Shown: positions 32,145 to 40,810 of the stretch, in pieces
Numbering within the stretch: the stretch's first letter is position 1
How the letters are laid out: each line of letters opens with the position of its first letter
Assembly: GCF_018129005.1 (NCBI RefSeq)
Contig: NZ_JAAEDL010000011.1
Span: 62,001 to 126,000, forward strand
Direction: 5' to 3'
Length of the DNA: 64,000 bases
Source of the DNA: Neoroseomonas eburnea
GTDB taxonomy: Bacteria; Pseudomonadota; Alphaproteobacteria; Acetobacterales; Acetobacteraceae
The notes under the pieces: generated by a model
The model's input: only the letters and a program-made list of their open reading frames with translations
What the model was told of the DNA's origin: nothing
Database searches by the model: none
Made by a program: the position numbers and the translations under genes

Positions 32145-33767
32145 TCAGCCGGCGCGGTTCCGCCGCGCCAGGCGCTGGCCGCAGATGTAGCCCCAGGTCA
32201 TGTTCGGCCCGATCGTCGTGCCGGTGCCGACATTGCGGGTGCCGATCGGGTTCGCCATCGCCACACCGCAGGCGAAGAGGCCCGGGATGACGCTGCCGTC
32301 CGGGCGCAGCACCTCGCCATGCTCGTTGGTCCGCGCGCCCCCCTTGGTACCGAGGATGGAGCGGCTGAACGGAAAGGCGAGGAAAGGCGGCTCGCCGATC
32401 GCCTCCATGCCGATGCGCCGCCGCTTGTCCGCCGGGGCGCCGGCGGTGACCTTCGCCGGGCGGCCGAACTCGGTGTCCTCCCCCGCCGCCGCGGCGGCGT
32501 TGAAGCGGGCGACGCTCTCCTCCAGCCTGGCCGGCGGCACGCCGATCAGCGCGGCGAGCGAGGCCAGATCCGGCGCCTGCCGCATCCAGCCGGGATCGGC
32601 CTTCGCGCCCCAGCGCACCGGCGGCACCTGGCGCAGCATCCGGATATCGGTGATGACCCAGACCGGCAGATGGACCGGCTCACCGCTCACGGGGTCGCGC
32701 GCGTCGATCGCCTCGCCGATGTTGAAGGTCAGTTCGTTCACGAAGCGCCGCCCGTGGCGGTTGACCAGCATGGCATTGCGCTCGGTGTGGAAGGGCACGG
32801 GCTGGGCCAGCAGCCGCCCTTCGTAGGGCACGGGCACCGAGGGCGTCAGCGTCGCCTGGTCCATCCGCGCCAGCGCCGCGCCGGCTTCTGCCGCCATGCG
32901 CTGGCCGTCGCCGGTATTGGCGCTCGGGCTGCCGAGGTAGTCGACGGGGCCGGGGAAGTGCTCCGCCAGCATCCCGGCATCCCATTCGAAGCCGCCGGTC
33001 GCGATCACCACGCCGGAGCGCGCCACCCAGGTCTCGCGCTGCCCGCCGCGCTCCACCACCGCGCCGGTCACCGCGCCATCCGCATCGCGCGTCAGCTCCA
33101 CCGCCCGCGCGGAAAGATGCACCTGCACGCCGTGATCCAGGCAGCCGCGCAGCAGCCCGGTGATCAGCGCCGTCCCCTTCCCCCGCGTGTTGGTCAGCAG
33201 CCGCCACAGCAGCTTCGGCCAGAGCGAGGCCGCCGTGCGGTAGGGGTGGTGGTAGAGATCCGTCTCCACCGCCTCGTGGTAGGTGAAGATCTCCGGGATG
33301 GTGGATCTGCGGATGCGGAAGGCGAAGCGCCCCGCCCGCCAGCGGCTCAGCGGCAGGGGCGACATCATCCGTCCGCGCGCCTTCGCCCCCGGCAGCGTCC
33401 TCAGCGGGTCGGGCTCCGGCGTCAGGGCGAAGCGCAGCGGGGTGCGCGCCTCGACGAAGCGCAGCATCTCCGGCGCGGCGTGGACGAAGGCCTGCCACAG
33501 CGCCTCCTCGGCCGCCGCCCAGCCCTCCGGCGCGGCGGCGCGGATATAGGCCAGCGCCTCATCCTCGCTGTCGGCGATGCCGGCCGCGGCCGCGAGGTGG
33601 TTCGCCGGGATCCAGGTGCCGGCGCCCGACATCGCCGTGGTGCCTCCCACCCGGCCGGTCTTCTCCAGCACTGTCACCGACAGGCCCTGCGCCGCCGCGG
33701 CCAGCGCCGCCACCAGCCCCGCGCCGCCCGAACCCAGCACCAGCACATCCGTCTCAGCGCGCGTCAT
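32145..33767 (-). CDS. FAD-dependent oxidoreductase, fumarate-reductase/3-ketosteroid-dehydrogenase-like
   Basis: A 540-residue flavoprotein. The Rossmann FAD motif 'DVLVLGSGGAGLVAALAAAAQG' (in part, residues 7-28) is followed by 'VLEKTGRVGGTTAMSGAGTWIP', and the C-terminal FAD contact is 'LFACGVAMANPIGTRNVGTGTTIGP' in two parts. This resembles FAD-binding dehydrogenases acting on steroids, fumarate-like acids or tricarballylate. The substrate is unknown. It is divergent from a VOC-protein gene 90 bp away, a combination that suggests catabolism of a cyclic or aromatic compound (inference). Confidence 0.9.
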   Translation of the reverse strand: MTRAETDVLVLGSGGAGLVAALAAAAQGLSVTVLEKTGRVGGTTAMSGAGTWIPANHLAAAAGIADSEDEALAYIRAAAPEGWAAAEEALWQAFVHAAPEMLRFVEARTPLRFALTPEPDPLRTLPGAKARGRMMSPLPLSRWRAGRFAFRIRRSTIPEIFTYHEAVETDLYHHPYRTAASLWPKLLWRLLTNTRGKGTALITGLLRGCLDHGVQVHLSARAVELTRDADGAVTGAVVERGGQRETWVARSGVVIATGGFEWDAGMLAEHFPGPVDYLGSPSANTGDGQRMAAEAGAALARMDQATLTPSVPVPYEGRLLAQPVPFHTERNAMLVNRHGRRFVNELTFNIGEAIDARDPVSGEPVHLPVWVITDIRMLRQVPPVRWGAKADPGWMRQAPDLASLAALIGVPPARLEESVARFNAAAAAGEDTEFGRPAKVTAGAPADKRRRIGMEAIGEPPFLAFPFSRSILGTKGGARTNEHGEVLRPDGSVIPGLFACGVAMANPIGTRNVGTGTTIGPNMTWGYICGQRLARRNRAG

Positions 33768-33857
33768 ACGCCCCGCCCATGGTCATGATCCGGCGATCCC
33801 ATTGGCACCCGCGCGCGCAGCACGCCAGATAGCCGGGGACAAAAGGAGACACCCGCC

Positions 33858-34370
33858 ATGTCCGCGGTCCTCGACGAAACCAGCACCAAGGCCGCCATCC
33901 ATCCGGAGACGCGCATCGGCCACGTCCATCTCAAGGTCGCGAACCTCGGCCGCGCCCTCGGCTTCTGGCGCGACGTGATCGGACTGGAGGAGCAGCAGCG
34001 CTACGGTGACCAGGCGGTGTTCCTCTCCGCCGGCGGCTACCACCACCACATCGCGCTCAACACCTGGGAGAGCAAGGACGGCGCCTGGCCGCCGCCGGGC
34101 ACGACCGGGCTGTTCCACGTGGCGCTGCTCTACCCTTCGCGCGCCGCGCTCGCCGTCGCGCTCAAGCGCCTGCTGGAAGCGGGCTGGCCGCTCGAAGGCG
34201 CGTCGGACCACGGCGTGTCGGAAGCGCTCTACCTGCGTGACCCGGACGGCAACGGCGTCGAGCTCTATCGCGACCGGCCCGAGGCCGAATGGCCGCGGGA
34301 TGCGAAGGGGAAGCTCGCGATGGTGACGCGGCGGCTCGACCTGAACGCCCTGCTGGCCGAGGCGGAGTGA
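33858..34370 (+). CDS. VOC-family protein, CatE-like (ring-cleavage dioxygenase fold)
   Basis: A 170-residue protein with one and a half VOC modules. 'IGHVHLKVANLGRALGFWRDVIGLE' (in part) carries the first metal His; 'GLFHVALLYPSRAALAVALKRL' the second; and 'LRDPDGNGVELYRDRP' the Glu ligand. This is the catechol-2,3-dioxygenase/CatE-like type. All three metal-ligand positions seem conserved. A GGAGA ribosome site lies upstream. A dioxygenase or glyoxalase-type role is possible; the exact reaction is not identifiable. Confidence 0.9.
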   Translation: MSAVLDETSTKAAIHPETRIGHVHLKVANLGRALGFWRDVIGLEEQQRYGDQAVFLSAGGYHHHIALNTWESKDGAWPPPGTTGLFHVALLYPSRAALAVALKRLLEAGWPLEGASDHGVSEALYLRDPDGNGVELYRDRPEAEWPRDAKGKLAMVTRRLDLNALLAEAE

Positions 34371-34453
34371 GGCGGCGCAGGAGGCCTCGCCTTCCGCGCC
34401 GGAGACGGCATAACATCGGCGCAACGGACCACACGACTGCCCCGACGACCAGC

Positions 34454-35062
34454 ATGCCGTTGACGACCAGGCCCCGGCTCGGCCGCCGTGCCCTTCTGTT
34501 CCTGCCGCCCGCGCTGGCGGGCTGTTCGAGCGGGATCGGCGAATCCCTCCCCGGACCGCCCCGCGCGCGTATCGTCCTGTTCCGCGGCATCGCGGAGATC
34601 TCGACGGGCTTCGACGATTTCGCGCGCCGCCTGCGCGATGCGAGCTACTCCGCCTCGGTGCACAGCCACCTCGCGGCCGAGCATGTCGCCGAACGGCTGG
34701 TGCGTCTCGACCGGGAGGGCCGCCTGCCCCGGCCGCTGTGCATCGGCGGGCATTCGCTCGGCGCCGACGCGGCGATCGAGGTCAGCGGGGAATTGTGGAC
34801 GCGCAGCCTCGCCACCGATGCGCTGTTCACCCTCGATCCGGTGCTGGTCGGCACGGTGGCGCCCGGCCCGCGGCGGGTGACCAATTTCTACCAGGCGCAC
34901 AACGGCTTCGGGCGGCCGCTTGCGCCACGCGACGGCTTCACCGGACCGATCGAGAACATCGAGCTGTCCGGCGAACCGGGCCTCGGCCACTTCAACATGG
35001 ATGCGAGCCCGCTGATCCAGCAGGCGATCCTGGTCCGGATCCGGGCGCTGACGGGCAGTTGA
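34454..35062 (+). CDS. Lipoprotein alpha/beta-hydrolase-like protein
   Basis: A 202-residue protein with a twin-Arg-like signal ending in a lipobox (LGRRALLFLPPALAGC, Cys near residue 24). The mature domain has 'RIVLFRGIAEISTGFDDFARRL' in part and a nucleophile elbow 'CIGGHSLGADAAIEV', typical of serine hydrolases/lipases. Asp in 'FTLDPV' and His in 'GLGHFNMD' could complete the triad. It ends 23 bp before a RIME-like repeat. Substrate unknown. Confidence 0.82.
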   Translation: MPLTTRPRLGRRALLFLPPALAGCSSGIGESLPGPPRARIVLFRGIAEISTGFDDFARRLRDASYSASVHSHLAAEHVAERLVRLDREGRLPRPLCIGGHSLGADAAIEVSGELWTRSLATDALFTLDPVLVGTVAPGPRRVTNFYQAHNGFGRPLAPRDGFTGPIENIELSGEPGLGHFNMDASPLIQQAILVRIRALTGS

Positions 35063-35085
35063 GGCCCGGGCGACAGGACGCCGGT

Positions 35086-35189
35086 GCGGCATCCGTTCGC
35101 CCTGGCTCGCTGCAACCGCTCCGCCCATGTGCCTTCTCGAGCATCTTCACCCTGACGAGGTGACTCCACCTGCCCGGCATCTGCTCGAG
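35086..35189 (-). repeat. RIME-like element, diverged copy in inverted orientation
   Basis: The sequence aligns with the reverse complement of 35246-35351 along its whole length. Shared blocks include CCGTTCGCC, GCAACCGCTCC, CGAGCATCTT and CTGCTC. The two copies therefore face each other across about 56 bp between the lipoprotein gene and uup. Confidence 0.75.
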
Positions 35190-35245
35190 TGCCCTCTCCG
35201 TCGGCTTCGTTCGCCGGAGATCCAGCGCCTTTCGCAGGCGGGACC

Positions 35246-35351
35246 TAGAGCAGGTCCCGATCAGGTGGAATCAGCTGATCGGGTAAAGATGCTCGCGAAA
35301 ACAAAGGGCTGGAGCGGTTGCCGTGAGCCACGGCGAACGGAAACCGCTCTA
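35246..35351 (+). repeat. RIME-like element, intact copy
   Basis: Starts CTAGAGCA at 35246 and ends GCTCTAG at 35351. The left hairpin pairs CCCGATCAG with CTGATCGGG; the right hairpin pairs GAGCGGTT with AACCGCTC. This layout is like the RIME-type intergenic repeats of Rhizobiales. The last triplet read on the minus strand (TAG) is the stop codon of uup. Confidence 0.8.
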
Positions 35352-37169
35352 GCCCACCTCCTCGCGCAGCATCTCCAGTTCGAGCCACCGCTCCTCGGCC
35401 GCGGCGAGGGCAGCCTGCGCCGTGGCCATGGCCGCCGTCGCCCTGGCGAAGCCGGCGGGATCGCGCGCGTAGAAGGCGGTATCGCCGACCTTGGCCTCCA
35501 GTTGCGCGATCTCCGCGGCCAGCTGCTCCATGCGCGCAGGTAGCGTCCTGAGCTCGTGCTGTTCCTTCGCATTCAGGCCCTTGCGGCGGGCGGGCGGCGC
35601 GGAGCGGGGTGCGGGCTCTGCCCTCGCTGCGGCGACCGCGGGCTTCGCGGCGGCCTCGGCAGCACGTGCCTTCACGCCATGGCCGCGCTGCGCGACCATG
35701 TCGGAATAGCCGCCGGCATACTCCTGCCACCGCCCCTCGCCTTCCCAGGCGATCACGCTGGTGACCGTGCGATCCAGGAAGTCGCGGTCGTGGCTGACCA
35801 GGATCACGGTGCCGGCGTAGTCCGCGACGAGTTCCTGCAGCAGGTCGAGCGTTTCCAGGTCGAGGTCGTTGGTCGGCTCGTCCAGCACCAGCAGGTTCGA
35901 CGGCCTGGCGAAGGCGCGCGCCAGCATCAGTCGGCCGCGCTCCCCGCCAGAGAGCGCCGAAAGCGGCGTCCGCGCCTGCTCCGGCGTGAACAGGAAGTCC
36001 TTCATGTAGCCGATGACGTGGCGCGGCTGGCCGTTCACATGCACCTGGTCGCCGCGCCCTTCCGTCAGCGCCTCGGACAGCGTGACGGAGGGATCGAGGC
36101 TCGCCCGCCGCTGGTCGAGGCCGACCATCGCGAGCCCCGTGCCAAGCCGCACCTCGCCGCTGTCCGGGGCGAGCACGCCGGTCAGCATGTTGAGCAGCGT
36201 CGTCTTGCCCGCACCGTTCGGCCCGACGATGCCGACGCGATCGCCGCGGATGATGCGCGTGGAGAAGTCCCGCACCACCACGCGATCGCCAAAGGCCTTC
36301 GAGATGCGGTCGGCGGCGATCACGAGGTTGCCGGAGCCCGCCGCCTCGGCCGCCGCCATGGTGACGCGGCCGGGTGCCGTCACGCGTTCGCGGCGTTTCG
36401 CGCGCAGCGCGTGCAGGTTCTCCAGCCGGCGGACATTGCGCTTGCGCCGCGCGGTGACGCCGTAGCGCAGCCAATGCTCCTCCCGCACGATCTTGCGGGC
36501 GAGCTTGTGGGCCTCGCGTTCCTCCTCCTCGAGCACCTCGTCGCGCCATTCCTCGAAATGCGCGAAGCCGCGCTCGAGCCGGCGCGTGATGCCGCGGTCG
36601 AGCCAGACCATCGCGCGCGACAGGCGTTCGAGGAAGCGCCGGTCGTGGCTGATCAGCACCAGCGCGGAGCCGGAGGCGTTGAGTTCCGCTTCCAGCCATT
36701 CGATCGCCGGCAGGTCGAGGTGGTTGGTCGGCTCGTCCAACAGCAGGATGTCGGGGGACGGCGCCAGCGCGCGCACCAGTGCCGCGCGCCGCGTCTCCCC
36801 TCCGGAGAGCGCGGCGGGCTTCTCCGCCCCCGTCATGCCGAGCTGTTCCAGCAGGTAGCGCGCCCGGTGCGGGTCATCCGCCGGGCCGAGGCCCGCGAGC
36901 ACATAGGCCATGACGTCCGGGAAGGCGGAAAGGTCCGGTTCCTGGTCCAGGTAGCGCAGGGTCGCGCCGGGCTGGACGAACCGCGTGCCGCCCTCGGCTT
37001 CGATGATGCCGGCGGCCACCTTCAGCAGCGTGGACTTCCCCGACCCGTTCCGACCCACCAGGGCGAGCCGTTCGCCCGGCGCCACGGACAGCGTCGCCCC
37101 ATCCAGCAGCCGGGTGCTGCCGAAGCCGTGGCGGATGTCGGTGAGCAGAAGCAGCGGCGGCGGAGCCAT
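35349..37169 (-). CDS. uup: ABC-F ATPase Uup
   Basis: A 606-residue soluble protein with two ABC domains and no membrane segments. First domain: Walker A 'LVGRNGSGKSTLLK', signature 'LSGGETRRAALVRAL', 'DILLLDEPTNHLDL'. Second domain: 'IVGPNGAGKTTLLN', 'LSGGERGRLMLARAF', 'LLVLDEPTNDLDLETLDLL'. A charged linker with many Arg lies between them, and the last 85 or so residues form the Uup-type coiled coil. Uup proteins act on ribosomes or branched DNA intermediates. Its stop codon lies in a RIME-like repeat. Confidence 0.95.
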   Translation of the reverse strand: MAPPPLLLLTDIRHGFGSTRLLDGATLSVAPGERLALVGRNGSGKSTLLKVAAGIIEAEGGTRFVQPGATLRYLDQEPDLSAFPDVMAYVLAGLGPADDPHRARYLLEQLGMTGAEKPAALSGGETRRAALVRALAPSPDILLLDEPTNHLDLPAIEWLEAELNASGSALVLISHDRRFLERLSRAMVWLDRGITRRLERGFAHFEEWRDEVLEEEEREAHKLARKIVREEHWLRYGVTARRKRNVRRLENLHALRAKRRERVTAPGRVTMAAAEAAGSGNLVIAADRISKAFGDRVVVRDFSTRIIRGDRVGIVGPNGAGKTTLLNMLTGVLAPDSGEVRLGTGLAMVGLDQRRASLDPSVTLSEALTEGRGDQVHVNGQPRHVIGYMKDFLFTPEQARTPLSALSGGERGRLMLARAFARPSNLLVLDEPTNDLDLETLDLLQELVADYAGTVILVSHDRDFLDRTVTSVIAWEGEGRWQEYAGGYSDMVAQRGHGVKARAAEAAAKPAVAAARAEPAPRSAPPARRKGLNAKEQHELRTLPARMEQLAAEIAQLEAKVGDTAFYARDPAGFARATAAMATAQAALAAAEERWLELEMLREEVG

Positions 37170-37223
37170 CTAGGTTTCCTGGCAGGGTCCGGGGTGGCCC
37201 GGCCACCCCGGCGGCACGCGATT

Positions 37224-37251
37224 CCATCGCGGATGGACGCATCCGCGATGG
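37224..37251. terminator. Hairpin between purA and uup
   Basis: A perfect 12-bp stem, CCATCGCGGATG/CATCCGCGATGG with a GACG loop, lies 91-118 bp beyond the purA stop. A second GC stem, GGGGTGG/CCACCCC, lies at 37191-37209. Either could end purA transcription before uup; no T run is present. Confidence 0.5.
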
Positions 37252-37341
37252 CGGCCCGGTGCGGAGGCGGCGCCCCCGCGCCGTATCCGGCGCGAGCGGT
37301 TCAGGCCCCGGCGCCGGCGGCGCTGCGGCCCTTCGATGCGC

Positions 37342-38631
37342 TCACCCCGCGAAGGGATCCCGCATCATGATGGTGTCGTCGCGCTCGGGGCTGGTGGAGA
37401 GCAGCACGATCGGCGCCTCCACCAGTTCTTCGATGCGGCGGACATACTTCACCGCTTCAGCCGGAAGTTCGGCATAGGAGCGCGCGCCCCTGGTCGAGCC
37501 CGACCAGCCCTGCAGCGTCTCGTAGATCGGTTCCGCCGCCGCCTGGGCGCGGAAGGCCGCGGGCAGGCGCTTCACCGTCTCCCCGTTGATGCGGTAGCCG
37601 GTGCAGATCTTCAGTTCCGGCAGCCCGTCCAGCACGTCGAGCTTGGTCAGCACCAGGCCCTGGATGCCGCCGACCTTCACAGCCTGGCGCACCATGCAGG
37701 CATCGAACCAGCCGCAGCGGCGCGGCCGCCCGGTGACGGTGCCGAATTCGCGTCCGCGTTCGCCGAGCAGCTTGCCCGTCTCGTCATGCAGTTCGGACGG
37801 GAAGGGCCCGGAGCCGACGCGCGTGGTGTAGGCCTTGGCGATGCCGAGCACGAAGCCGATCGCATCCGGCCCGATGCCCGCGCCGCCCGCCGCATTGCCG
37901 GCGACGGTGTTGGAGGAGGTGACGTAAGGGTAGGTCCCGTGGTCCACGTCCAGCATCACGGCCTGCGCGCCTTCGAACAGCACGCGCTTGCCGCTGTGGC
38001 GCGCCTCGTCCAGGCGCTCCCAGACCGGTTCCGCATAAGGCAGCAGCTTCGGCGCCAGGGCGAGCAGGCCGTCGAGCAGTTCCTTCTTGCTGAACTCCGG
38101 CGCGCCGAGGCCGCGCAGCAGCGAGTTGTGGTGCAGCAGCAGCTCATCGAGCTTCGCGCTCAGCGTCTCCGGCTCCGCGAGGTCGCAGAGGCGGATCGAG
38201 CGCCGCCCCACCTTGTCCTCATAGGCCGGGCCGATTCCACGGCCGGTGGTGCCGATCTTGTCCTCGCCGCGTGCCGTCTCGCGCGCGCGGTCGAGCGCCG
38301 GGTGCAGCGGCAGGATCAGCGGCACGTTCTCGGCGATGCGGAGGTTCTCCGGCGTCACCTTCAGCCCCTGGGCGGCGACCTTCTCGATCTCCGACAGGAG
38401 CGCCTGCGGGTCGAGCACCACGCCGTTGCCGATGACGCCGAGCTTGCCGCGCACCACGCCCGAGGGCAGCAGCGAGAGCCTATAGGTCTCGTTGCCCACC
38501 ACCAGCGTGTGGCCCGCGTTGTGGCCGCCCTGGAAGCGCACCACGATGTCGGCGCGGCTGGCGAGCCAGTCCACCACCTTGCCCTTGCCCTCGTCGCCCC
38601 ATTGGGCGCCGATCACGGCGACATTGGCCAT
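37342..38631 (-). CDS. purA: Adenylosuccinate synthetase
   Basis: A 429-residue enzyme that converts IMP, aspartate and GTP to adenylosuccinate in AMP synthesis. It starts with '[22 protein letters not shown]' (P-loop, catalytic Asp and Lys), has '[11 protein letters not shown]' (catalytic His), '[16 protein letters not shown]' and 'PFPSEL', and is of standard length. It directly follows hisZ with a 4-bp gap, a pairing found in many alphaproteobacteria. Confidence 0.98.
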   Translation of the reverse strand: MANVAVIGAQWGDEGKGKVVDWLASRADIVVRFQGGHNAGHTLVVGNETYRLSLLPSGVVRGKLGVIGNGVVLDPQALLSEIEKVAAQGLKVTPENLRIAENVPLILPLHPALDRARETARGEDKIGTTGRGIGPAYEDKVGRRSIRLCDLAEPETLSAKLDELLLHHNSLLRGLGAPEFSKKELLDGLLALAPKLLPYAEPVWERLDEARHSGKRVLFEGAQAVMLDVDHGTYPYVTSSNTVAGNAAGGAGIGPDAIGFVLGIAKAYTTRVGSGPFPSELHDETGKLLGERGREFGTVTGRPRRCGWFDACMVRQAVKVGGIQGLVLTKLDVLDGLPELKICTGYRINGETVKRLPAAFRAQAAAEPIYETLQGWSGSTRGARSYAELPAEAVKYVRRIEELVEAPIVLLSTSPERDDTIMMRDPFAG

Positions 38632-38635
38632 GGGT

Positions 38636-39775
38636 TCAGTCCTTCGACATGACGGGGACGGCCGCGCCGTCCTTCAGTTCATGGGTGCAGCGCAGGCGCT
38701 GCGGCGTGTCCTCCGGCGCCAGCGCGGCGACGGTCGCGAAGCCCTGGGCGCGGAAGGCGGCGCCGTCGGCGCCGAGCGGCAGGAACAGCCGCGGCTTCGG
38801 CTCGGTGGCGGGCGCGGCGCGCAACACCGCATCCGGATAAAGCGTCATGCCCGTCGCCGGTTCCTCGTTCTGCGACAGGTAGCGCCCGCCGCGGGCAAGT
38901 TCCCCGCTCATGCCCGGCCCATAGAGGGTGAAGGCGACGCCGGTATGGTAGCGGAAGCCACGGAACTCGACCGGGTCGAGCGTGATGCGCAGCCCCGGCG
39001 CGCTGGCGCGGATGGCGGCGAGCACGGCGGCGGCGTTCTCGGCGATGGCGCGGGCCGCCGGCGGCAGGGCCGCTTCCTCGAGCGCCGCCAGCGCGCCGTC
39101 CGCCGGGCCGGCCGCGGCCATCAGGCCGGGCAGCACGGCGAGCACGCCGCCTTGGTCCTGCACCAGGGCGGCGACGGCGGCGCTGTCCTTGCGGTCGAGC
39201 GCGCGCGCCAGGCGCTGGCGCAGCGGCGACGTGGCGCCGGCGGCCTCGAGCAGCGCCGGCACCATCGTCGGCAGAGTGACGTCGAGGCTGACCTCGGTGA
39301 CGCCGATGACGGCGAGCGCCTCGACGGCGACGGTCGCGACCTCGGCATCCGCCGCCGGCGCGGCGCCGCCGATCAGCTCCACCCCGGCCTGCGGCAATTG
39401 CCGTTCGGGCGCGAGCTGCGTCCCGCGCACCCGCAGCACCTGGCCGGCGTAGCAGAGGCGCAGCGGCCGCGCCTCCCGCCCCAGGCGCGTCGCGGCGATG
39501 CGCGCGACCTGCGGCGTGGTGTCGGCGCGCAGCCCCATCATGCGCTGGCTGACCGGGTCCATCAGACGGAAGGTCTGCTCGGCCACCGCCGCGCCGGAGC
39601 CCGCGAGCAGGCTGTCCTCGAATTCCAGCAGCGGCGGCTTCACCCGCTCATACCCATGCGCGGCGAAGACGGCCATCATCGCCTCCACCAGCGCGGCCTC
39701 GCGCTCGGCCTCGGGCGGCAGCAGGTCGGCAAGGCCCGCGGGCAGCAGGGCCGGATTGGGCAGGTCGTCGGTCAT
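38636..39775 (-). CDS. hisZ: ATP phosphoribosyltransferase regulatory subunit
   Basis: A 379-residue HisRS-like protein without tRNA-charging function that activates short-form HisG for the first step of histidine synthesis. Class II synthetase motifs are visible in degenerate form: '[20 protein letters not shown]' at the start, '[29 protein letters not shown]' split in the middle, and '[12 protein letters not shown]' near the end. There is no anticodon-binding domain. The upstream Arg/Pro-rich extension of the frame is not family-like, so MTDDLPNP is the start. hisG is not in the window. Confidence 0.93.
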   Translation of the reverse strand: MTDDLPNPALLPAGLADLLPPEAEREAALVEAMMAVFAAHGYERVKPPLLEFEDSLLAGSGAAVAEQTFRLMDPVSQRMMGLRADTTPQVARIAATRLGREARPLRLCYAGQVLRVRGTQLAPERQLPQAGVELIGGAAPAADAEVATVAVEALAVIGVTEVSLDVTLPTMVPALLEAAGATSPLRQRLARALDRKDSAAVAALVQDQGGVLAVLPGLMAAAGPADGALAALEEAALPPAARAIAENAAAVLAAIRASAPGLRITLDPVEFRGFRYHTGVAFTLYGPGMSGELARGGRYLSQNEEPATGMTLYPDAVLRAAPATEPKPRLFLPLGADGAAFRAQGFATVAALAPEDTPQRLRCTHELKDGAAVPVMSKD

Positions 39776-39900
39776 GTCAGGCCGCAGGGTGTGGCAGGCG
39801 CGCCCGCGCGGGGCAACCCCCGGCGCTCGGGCGGGGCGCGCCGCCCCGGTCCCGCCACCGGGGCGCCCGCCCATGCGGCCGGGCTCCCGGGCGGGCGGCG

Positions 39901-39916
39901 GGTCCCGATCGGGACC
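39901..39916. other. Perfect 16-bp palindrome in the hisZ / lipoprotein gap
   Basis: GGTCCCGATCGGGACC, 126 bp upstream of hisZ and 114 bp upstream of the lipoprotein gene at 40030. It could be an operator half-pair or part of a repeat; no other signal in 39776-40029 is convincing. Confidence 0.45.
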
Positions 39917-40029
39917 GCCCCGGCATCGCCGCGGCGCCCCTGCCGCCGGGATCGGATGGCCTTCGCCCCCCTTCCCTCACCCCATGCTGCTGAGCGAGGA
40001 TTTGGCTCACCGGAGCAGACGGGGGTCAC

Positions 40030-40554
40030 ATGCGGCGACGGGTACTTCTGGGTCTGCTCCTGCCCGCCGGCTGCGGCCCCCAGCAGCCGCCGGATTTCAG
40101 CTATGGCGGCGCCGGGTTCCAGCCGGCCAATGCGCGGCTCAACCTGGCCTATGCGGAGCGCAATCTCGGCGACATGTCGCGCTACCGCGGCAAGCCGGCC
40201 GAAGCCGCGGCGGCGCTCGCGCAGTTCGAGGCGGCGATCGACGGCATGCGCCGGCCGGACAGCGAGATCAGGTTCCAGATGACGCGCTACGAGATGCTGC
40301 TCAGCGCCATCCGCGAGGTGCGCGGCGCCGTCGGCATTCCGATGGAGGTGCAGCCTTCGGTCGCCGCGCAGGCGCTGGCCGATGCCGTCGGCCCGCTGAC
40401 CCGCGGCGACGCCGCCGCGATCCGGCGGGCGCTGTCGAATCCCATCTTCACCCTGGGACCCGATGCGACGTTCGCGCGGCTGACCAACCTGCCACCGCTG
40501 CCGGCGCTCGAATCCGTGGCGCCGGCCCTGACCTTCGCCGCCGGCAATCCGTGA
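40030..40554 (+). CDS. Small predicted lipoprotein, 174 aa
   Basis: Not recognised. N-terminus MRRRVLLGLLLPAGC is a compact lipoprotein signal (Cys15). The mature part is helical: 'ARLNLAYAERNLGDMSRYRGKPAEAAAALAQFEAAI' (residues 35-70) looks like a TPR-type pair, followed by 'MTRYEMLLSAIREVRGAVGI'. It may be an outer-membrane-linked scaffold or a solute-handling protein, but nothing is specific. It is followed by about 100 bp and then a 151-bp repeat. Confidence 0.72.
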   Translation: MRRRVLLGLLLPAGCGPQQPPDFSYGGAGFQPANARLNLAYAERNLGDMSRYRGKPAEAAAALAQFEAAIDGMRRPDSEIRFQMTRYEMLLSAIREVRGAVGIPMEVQPSVAAQALADAVGPLTRGDAAAIRRALSNPIFTLGPDATFARLTNLPPLPALESVAPALTFAAGNP

Positions 40555-40659
40555 CGCCGCCGATTCTTGCCGCTGACCCGCCATCGGCACGGCGAATGGT
40601 CCCGGCGGGCAAGCCTGGTGGCAAGGCGGGGGAGGATCGCCCTCCCCCGGCCCTTGCTC

Positions 40660-40810
40660 ATACCAGCGGCCGCCATTCGCGACCGTTGGCATGAGGCTAT
40701 TCGAGCCCTCGGACGCCGGGAGCAAACCTCCGGTTTGCTGGGCTTCGCCGGACCACCGGCGGGCCGCATTCGCGGCCTCGGCACGAGTCAAGGACTCGTG
40801 CCGCTGGTAT
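40660..40810 (+). repeat. 151-bp dispersed element, copy 3
   Basis: Perfect terminal inverted repeats ATACCAGCGGC and GCCGCTGGTAT. Internal hairpin GGCACGAGT/ACTCGTGCC (loop CAAGG) near the right end. On the minus strand the A that begins the element is the last base of the serA TGA, the same arrangement as at tetR. Confidence 0.88.
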
